A stretch of 64,000 nucleotides of DNA from Daphnia pulex (taxonomy: Eukaryota; Arthropoda; Branchiopoda; Diplostraca; Daphniidae). The notes under the pieces are model-generated. The model was given only the letters and a program-made list of their open reading frames with translations, was not told the origin of the DNA and made no database searches. This document shows, piece after piece, positions 57,813 to 64,000 of this stretch. The DNA lies in the NCBI RefSeq assembly GCF_021134715.1, contig NC_060019.1, positions 8,370,001 through 8,434,000 of the forward strand, read 5' to 3'. Made by a program: the position numbers and the translations under genes. The first letter of the stretch is position 1, and the number at the start of each line of letters is the position of its first letter.

Positions 57813-60375
57813 TTAAACTCGTTTAACGATGATAACGTTTGGGCCGTGGACCATTTCTCCATCATCCAAGACGTCACTATTTGTATCCACCTCTGCCTCC
57901 GTGCTCACAGTAATCATTTCTAATCAAAGAGAATCTAACTTAGTGCAGTTAAGAGAGATTTGGGATTATATCAAAACTTACCTCCAACATCTTGATCTTC
58001 GGTAATAGTTAACTGCATAGGGTGTTCTTGTTCATCCATTCCGTCTTCCGATTGAAGCTGGATAAAGCGTCAAACATTAAGTGAAGTACTATACCAAAGA
58101 AAAATAACGCGGACAAATAACTTACCTCGTCTTGAGCACTTGTGACGACCAGACTGCATCCTATCGCTTCACCTTCTGTATCGATTTCAACTTCCACTAA
58201 TTGACCTTTGCGAGAGCCAGACGCATCATCATTAAAAAGGTGATCGCCTTCCAAGTGACGAATTGCTTCGACAATGGTTTCAAGGTTCTGTCGGGAGGTG
58301 GCAGCCAGATAGGATCTGATAATAAGTTTGAGGAACATGAATTCAAGTGTTCCATGTTATTCTACATACGTAATAAATAAGACTTACTTGCTGTCAGAAC
58401 TAAAAGGCGTGTCAATGTCAACAAATGTCACTTCTTCTCCTGCATGCTGCAACACAATCGACGAAGAAGATCCATCACCGTGGGCCAAATGAGACAAATG
58501 AGCCAAGTGAGGTGGTAATTGGAAAGATAGTACAGGAAGAGAGGATAACGGCAGACTGCTAGCGGGGGAGGCCGGCCCTCCCGCCATGGAAAGACTTAAC
58601 GCCGGAGATGGAACTCGGGAAGCAAGTTCAACTTCCACCTTCGGTTCGGCCATCATCGCTGCCTCTAGTAAGCTTCCTGTGCGACTGGAGAAATGAAAAA
58701 TACTTTAAGTGAAAGCTGGGCGAAAATTTAGAGCTCGCATACCTATTTGGGCGATCATCTAGAACCAGATGGGCAGGTAAGGATGTCATCATATTGCTCT
58801 GGGTATTCATAAACTGAACTTGGTTGTGATCATTACTGGAACTAGGACTGGCAGTGCTATCTCTCCTGTTTAAGCTAGGAGACATTGCCGCTGTAGTGAC
58901 CACACTTCTCCGGGCAACCGAGGTACACCTTTTATTATTATTCCATCGTTGATTAGAGTTACCAGAGGCATTGCGGGCAGCACTGATCAAATCGGAATCT
59001 TCGTCATGGGCTTCCGACTGGAATGTAAAAGAAATTGAAATTCCAAGTTTAAAAAAAAAAAAAAAAAAAGAGTAAATGAATTACTTTAAACATTTTTTGA
59101 GGGAGATTAGGTTTCCTTCCTAGAATATGAGCTGTAATTTCTTCGGAATTATCAACTTCGGGAACATCTATCTGCAACTGTAGCTGAGCTTCGAGCGCAT
59201 GTATTTGCTCTTCGAGTTTCAGGCGTAGTTTTCGTTCCGATTCCAGTAGAGCTTTTGATTCATTCACTTCTTTCCTTAATCTAATAATACAAAAAATAAA
59301 AACATTGTGAAATAAAGGAATCTCAAAAACCAATTAAAAATAGACTCCATTGTAATATTGGTCAGCAGCTGTTACCTATCAACAGCACGACTATAAGCTT
59401 CCCCTGAAAGCATCCCTTTTCTTTTCTCTTTTTCAAGAGGAACTGGATCTTGGATTTTCTTCTTGGTAGAGACCCCAGAAAGCAGCACATCTTCACCACC
59501 AACTGTAACTTCAGACATATTTTCTGGAGAAAGGGGAATTTCTGTGGATTCTGTAAGGTCCTTGCTTTTGAGTGGGCCTATGAAAATAAAAGAATTTAAT
59601 ATAACATTGAGAACAATTGTTTAGACTTAAAACACAAACTTACCTAAGAGACGTTTCAGGTGGCAGTTTTGAGCAACTAGTCTTGTCTTTTCTTGTTCTA
59701 ATTGATAAATGTATTCAGTCGTTTGTTGTAGTATTGCCGCCTAGTTTGGAAACACAAGTTTATAGAGAGATGACAATTTATGAATAACTTTTGATGTACC
59801 TTGCTTAATTTCTCCCCTTCACTTTGAGGAAGCAAAGTTCTGAGTGACTGGAAACCAGAATTTATGCTCTGCATTCTCCGCCTCTCATTTGAGTTGGCAA
59901 TCTCTCTGCGAACACGCTTCTCATCAACCCAACCCCCCTCCATGGATTCTTGTGGAGAACTATCACCAAGACTGCACCAATAACAAGATAAAACATTATA
60001 TAGCAAAACTTGAAATATGCAAATTAAACAAATTCCTTCAGTTGAGGCATTCAAGATATTTGATAAGCAACTGGGAAATGAACATGGTAGTCCACTATAC
60101 AAGAAACACTTTAGATCTTGTAATAACATTAAAAACTAATACACTATTTGAATAAAAACCGGATTTCGAATTTAAGTCATCATCAGCTGTTTTGGGAGAT
60201 AATAGCGTGAAGGGGCGGGGGGATTGAAGAAAAAAAAAGAAAAGCAGGGAACATCAGCTGTTTCTATAAAGCGTATTTAGTCGAACCTGCATAACGAGCC
60301 AATAACTTCCTCGTCGTGTCGTAGCACATCATCATGCCGGCGTTTATCTCCGGCTTTATTGAACATGATTGACAT
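57813..60375 (-). CDS. TFAP4 (crp): Transcription factor AP-4 / cropped (bHLH-leucine zipper)
   Basis: Nuclear factor that homodimerises and binds CAGCTG E-boxes. There are ten exons: 60,375-60,287, 59,971-59,800, 59,740-59,644, 59,577-59,376, 59,280-59,085, 59,017-58,743, 58,684-58,388, 58,315-58,126, 58,057-57,982 and 57,919-57,813. All phases agree, giving 566 aa (human TFAP4 338). The N-terminus keeps the family motif EVIGSLC. The bHLH spans about residues 50-101 (RREIANSNERRRMQSINSGF, then GEKLSKAAILQQTTEYIYQL) and runs into a first zipper to about 120. A second coiled coil covers about 187-230 (RLRKEVNESKALLESERKL). The C-terminal TIVEAIRHLEG block resembles the vertebrate protein; between lie low-complexity Ser/Pro and acidic stretches. 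The first Met of MSIMF was chosen; a second ATG lies three codons later. Confidence 0.92.
60182..60191. promoter_or_regulatory. AP-4 consensus site in TFAP4 intron 1 (proximal to exon 2)
   Basis: ATCAGCTGTT, a full match to the AP-4 preferred motif AWCAGCTGWT, inside the first intron of the AP-4 gene itself. Confidence 0.5.
60253..60262. promoter_or_regulatory. AP-4 consensus site in TFAP4 intron 1 (next to exon 1)
   Basis: A second ATCAGCTGTT, identical to the first and 71 bp away, about 25 bp past the exon 1 donor. Confidence 0.5.
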
Positions 60376-60475
60376 TGTCTTTAACTTCACTGTCCAACAT
60401 AAAAAGAAATCGTTTCGAAAAAACTTGATTGTACTCGGCGTGTTTTGCTGTTCTAGTAAACAACGCCGTTCACTT

Positions 60476-60494
60476 AATGGCGGCGGGCGGGAAA
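60476..60494. promoter_or_regulatory. Candidate TFAP4 promoter motifs (YY1/Pho-like and E2F-like)
   Basis: About 100-120 bp upstream of the TFAP4 ATG. On the minus strand the block reads TTTCCCGCC (60,494-60,486, E2F consensus form) then GCCGCCATT (60,484-60,476, YY1/Pho-type core). On the plus strand the same bases begin a short frame, MAAGGKPVWRRF, that ends after 27 codons. No transcript start could be fixed. Confidence 0.35.
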
Positions 60495-60985
60495 CCAGTC
60501 TGGCGTCGATTCCTTCCAAGTTTATTTGGCTTGCAAAATACTGTTGTTCACTTGAAATGAGGATTATACTGAGGTTGGAAAACTTTTAAGATGATTCTCA
60601 ACACTTGGAAATGCTCAGTTAAATTTTGGCGTAAGATATTGTATTTCTGTTATTTCTGAAACTAAAGTAGGTGTGTGTCTCGAGAATCGACTCCTTCTTC
60701 TATGGTGGAATCGACCAATGAGATTGCAGACATTTTTTGTTTTATAACCATATGGTTTCTTGAAATGGATGACATTTGTAATCTTTTTGAGTAGAGTTTT
60801 TATGTTATCGCCAAAAATGTGCTGATATTCTTGAAGTCGTAATTAATTTCTTGAAATCGTGAAGCTTCTTTTTATGGCCCGTATTCAATTTCATGGTATA
60901 ATTTTATCACTGCAGAGTGCAGACCATAAAATGTTTCTTCCCATTTTGTTAAATATTGAAGTCTAATGAAATTTTTTCTAACCAG

Positions 60986-61155
60986 CTACGAAGATTACAA
61001 TTTGCTGCTCTAAAGTGTCGTCGAGGCCCAAAAGAAATTCTTGATGTGGCGTGACACGTTCATTTCCCACGTGGCCACGTGTGAAATATACTTCGTAGCA
61101 GCAGGATTGACAGCACTCCAAGATTGCATCGATCGAGGACATAACACATTTTACG
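60986..61155 (+). other. Candidate 5' exon on the plus strand
   Basis: The segment is bounded by a good acceptor (ATTTTTTCTAACCAG, with a TCTAAC branch-like element) and a good donor (TACG|GTAAGT). The first ATG inside it, at 61,044, opens 37 codons to the donor in phase 1, beginning MWRDTFISHVATCEIYF. The minus strand is also open across it: ATG at 61,208, 76 codons to a stop at 60,978, containing HQEFLLGLDDTLEQQ. I recognise neither product, and at most one is likely real. Two CACGTG E-boxes lie within it. Confidence 0.25.
61068..61081. promoter_or_regulatory. Pair of adjacent CACGTG E-boxes
   Basis: CACGTG at 61,068-61,073 and again at 61,076-61,081, eight bases apart, about 0.7 kb upstream of the TFAP4 start codon. 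CACGTG is the Myc/Max, USF and MITF-class site. It may be a regulatory element or simply coding sequence of the overlapping frame. Confidence 0.4.
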
Positions 61156-64000
61156 GTAAGTTTATTCAATCTATTTCTGTTTCTCCGTAGTATTTCTTCA
61201 ATTATCATGTTCGGGGGCAACAGTTTAGATTCATGTTTTGTTTTCCTGGATGACCTATATCGCACTATTTGGTTTTTTGTGAACAAATGTTGGCATTAGC
61301 TGTATGATTGATAGTCGCGTTACGCCTTTTCGTTTCTATTTGCGGCCATTTTATATTGAGTTTCTCTGCGTGATTACTTTTGCAGATAACATTTGCAATT
61401 GAAATTTTTTGCTTTCGTATTTTAGAAATAATACTTCGGGGTGATGATTAATAATGAAATCTTCGATTCAGAAGTTTTCATTTAAAAATTGGTCGTCATA
61501 CTTTTCCCAGTTCTTGTAGACGGGTTCGTTTTAAAATCATAAATTCATGACAGGGGGGGTTTCGGGGAATTTTTCCAATCAAGAACTTGTCGAGTGCTAC
61601 TACACAACATCTGCGATGATTTCATCTTTTTCTCGAATCGTCGATCATTTCTAATTAAGAGAAGACAACTTTTTGAAGATCATTCCGTTCTTTTTATTTT
61701 TCATCATCTTGAATAATAACACTTGACAATGAACTTCTTTTGCGTAGAATTGATAAGAAAGGACGACCTCATAACGGAGTTCTAAATCCGTGAAGCACGA
61801 ATGAGTCAATTATGAAATTATCAAGACTCAGTTCCTCTATATAAAGAAAGCAACACAGCCTCATTTACCTTTTAATAACTGCTACTCTTTTATTCAAAAC
61901 TCATGAGAAGCATGTTATCAAGTCCAAGAATAGGTATAAAAATTGTATAAATTCCTAATTGGACCTCTTGCGAAATGGAGCGATTTTAATAGCAGCGTTT
62001 GGCCTTTTCTCAACTCAAATATGTTATGTTAGATTCCGCTTTATTTTTAGCCTGAAGCGGTTTCAACAGCTATTCATTAGGTCATCAACATTTATTGGAA
62101 CCGTTAGTAGCTAGTTTTACGTAATAGATCGTTGGCAATATCGTTCAATTTCCGGTCCTATAATCGCGTGTCTGTAGGTTCTGAGAATAATATGCACAAC
62201 CAGGACCAATTTTCACTAGTTCGTTAACATTTCTTGGATAACGATCGCTCTAATTTTTTTGTTGAAGTTTTCTTTGCCTTTTCTTTTTCTTTTTGATGCT
62301 TGAAAAAAGAAATGTGCAGTATCGTCACGTTTTCGTCCATTACACAATGGATGTGGGCCGACGGAATAACTGTATCATCCCTATCTCATGTTGATTCCAG
62401 TATCATCTTTTAACGCCAAATACCATCTCAAAGGAAACTCTTGTGGGATTACAATTGAATATAATCGCGTAGCTATATCTTATGACCTTGGGACGATAAT
62501 ATAATAACACAAATATGTGTTATGAGTATAGACGTATGCACAGCCGACACGCCAAAGAGCTTCCGTTATTCAACGTGTACATAGCGGTGGAATTCGAAAA
62601 AAAGTAAAATACCATGAATTATAATGTGTATAACTCATAGGGACGGCAAGTGCTCGTTATCCACACCACCAGCAGCATAGGACCCTCATTCTTTTTCGCA
62701 CAAGAACGGCGAAACAACATATGGTGGAAAGAACATTGGTGGCTGGCCGACTTTTTTGACTGAATGACTTTTACCGTTCGTTATTGTCGTCTCCTAGGAC
62801 CCGGTAGATTCAAACAGTTTTTCGGCTTGGAAAGTGACCTCAAGCGACGAAATGTCCTTTACTACCTTGTCAATAACGTTCGTAAATATTCCCAGTAACT
62901 GTTGACATTCTTTTCGTGCGACCAATTTTGAAGGACCCGTTTGATTTAAAACTTTTTAAAAATCAGTTTCGAAACTTGTTTTGAATTATCGATCGTTATA
63001 TCGTCGAGATCAGATCAATGCAAGGGCGCTTATGAATTGGGGAGAGTTACCCAAAAGTTGTTTTGGCCGCCAACATTTTAGAGAAATTGAAAATTTTTAC
63101 CGTTGGTTCTTCGAATTTTTTTTCTCTAGTCCCACCAAAATGAACGCAATGTCCATCCGAGCTAGGAAATAACTTGCAAAGTCTCGATCATAAGTAGAAA
63201 CGACTTGTCACTCACAACAAACCGCAGGATAACAACATCAAGCGTTGGATGAGAAGAAGTTGCTTATTCGGTCCACATTCTAATTTTTTTCTTTCTTGAC
63301 GAAGTGAAAGTCTGGAACTCGTTTATTATGTTCGTTTACCGAGCTGGAAAGAGAGAAAAGATGATAAAACCATTAATGCGCTTGTAATACATGCGTAATT
63401 ACAATTGTCGAAAACACAGTATAGCTGTCCCCCCCCCCAATGGAATTCCAATCGTGCGGAAATATTTGTGCAGTCATCATCCTCTTGAAGAAGAGAGAGA
63501 TGCAAACACAATGTTGCTTTATCTTATTGCCAAAAAGAAAAATGGATTCAGGTTATACCAGGGGCTTTCCATTGCTGACCGACATTTGGGTATAAAGTAT
63601 ATACCTAGATAATCTGAGAAAGTACTTATTGTGTTGTATAGTATACAGTATCACTACTCCCCCGTTCTCTAACCTATATTATGTGCGTTTACTATGGATG
63701 TATAGAGACTTATTTTCCGAAGACAATTGCCTGATTGGGAGGCAAGTTGCAAATCTTATTATCAATAATAGAATACGACGCGTAAAATGATTTAGACGTT
63801 CCCATAAGGTAGAAAAAACTGGGCTATGGCCATTGTTGGCCAAATCAGCGAATTAAAGGCTCGTTCCGCGTGGGAAAAAGATTATTGCGAGCGCAATCAA
63901 GCTTGGCACAATAAATTTTTCTGAAATATCAGAGCAAACGAACGAAAGAAAGAAAGAAAAAATCCCCGGTGTTAAATTCGTAAAGGCACAGCGATAAACC

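Larger units (their letters stand above)
60520..64000. other. AT-rich stretch upstream of TFAP4, no firm gene
   Basis: Apart from the weak candidate exon at 60,986-61,155, no convincing coding region was found to the end of the window. Open frames at 62.98-63.17 and 63.39-63.61 kb lack recognisable domains. Short AAAG repeats occur near 63,948. Confidence 0.45.

Noticed and set aside
60376..60519. Upstream extension of the TFAP4 frame by 48 codons
   Set aside because: It starts with TTG and contains no ATG. Human TFAP4 has only a short leader before EVIGGLC, so the ATG at 60,375 is preferred.
60477..60560. Short plus-strand frame (MAAGGKPVWRRF...) divergent from TFAP4
   Set aside because: Only 27 codons with no donor in frame and no similarity; the ATG context overlaps the YY1/E2F-like motifs, which explain the conserved-looking sequence.
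1..64000. CRISPR arrays, bacterial operons, rRNA and tRNA genes
   Set aside because: No regularly spaced repeats, no ribosome-binding-site-led gene strings, and no tRNA A/B-box pair or rRNA-like sequence were seen; the spliced genes show eukaryotic DNA.

Overview
The window looks like nuclear DNA of an arthropod, most likely a branchiopod crustacean of the Daphnia type. The evidence is spliced genes with very short introns (mostly 60-100 nt), an intact DIRS-type retrotransposon, an Inr+DPE core promoter of arthropod style, and a long stretch rich in microsatellites and purine/pyrimidine tracts. The species assignment is an inference; no marker gene fixes it.

Layout. (1) Positions 1 to about 44.8 kb hold almost no recognisable coding sequence. 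They are full of CT/GA, GT/CA and GAA tracts, and none of the long open frames there resembles a protein. Two minus-strand signals stand out. One is a candidate promoter (Inr + DPE, with an NRF1-type palindrome upstream) driving a candidate 5' UTR exon at 11,487-12,018. The other is a candidate first coding exon with a glutamine run at 20,530-20,809. Both would belong to a gene or genes transcribed leftwards whose remaining exons I could not find here. (2) Positions 44,827-50,051 are a complete DIRS-type tyrosine-recombinase retrotransposon on the minus strand. It has a Gag-like/RT/RNase H/C-terminal DIRS-domain ORF, an overlapping tyrosine recombinase ORF, inverted terminal repeats, and an internal complementary region built from the two outer ends. 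(3) From about 51 kb the DNA is more AT-rich and gene-dense. It contains two tandem four-exon GM2-activator-like genes (+), an AGTRAP-like membrane protein gene (+), and a ten-exon TFAP4/cropped bHLH-leucine zipper gene (-) that converges on AGTRAP. (4) Positions 60.6-64 kb are AT-rich, with only weak candidate exons.

Working relations. The two GM2-activator-like genes come from a 1.36 kb tandem duplication that also copied upstream sequence, including a GATA-type motif; the second copy has lost the family's N-glycosylation sequon. The TFAP4 gene carries two identical sites matching its own family's preferred motif inside its first intron, which suggests autoregulation. The DIRS element looks young because its ORFs are open and its 108-bp inverted arms are identical by eye.

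Exon boundaries were worked out by hand from GT/AG sites, reading phase and family similarity. No database search or transcript data was available.
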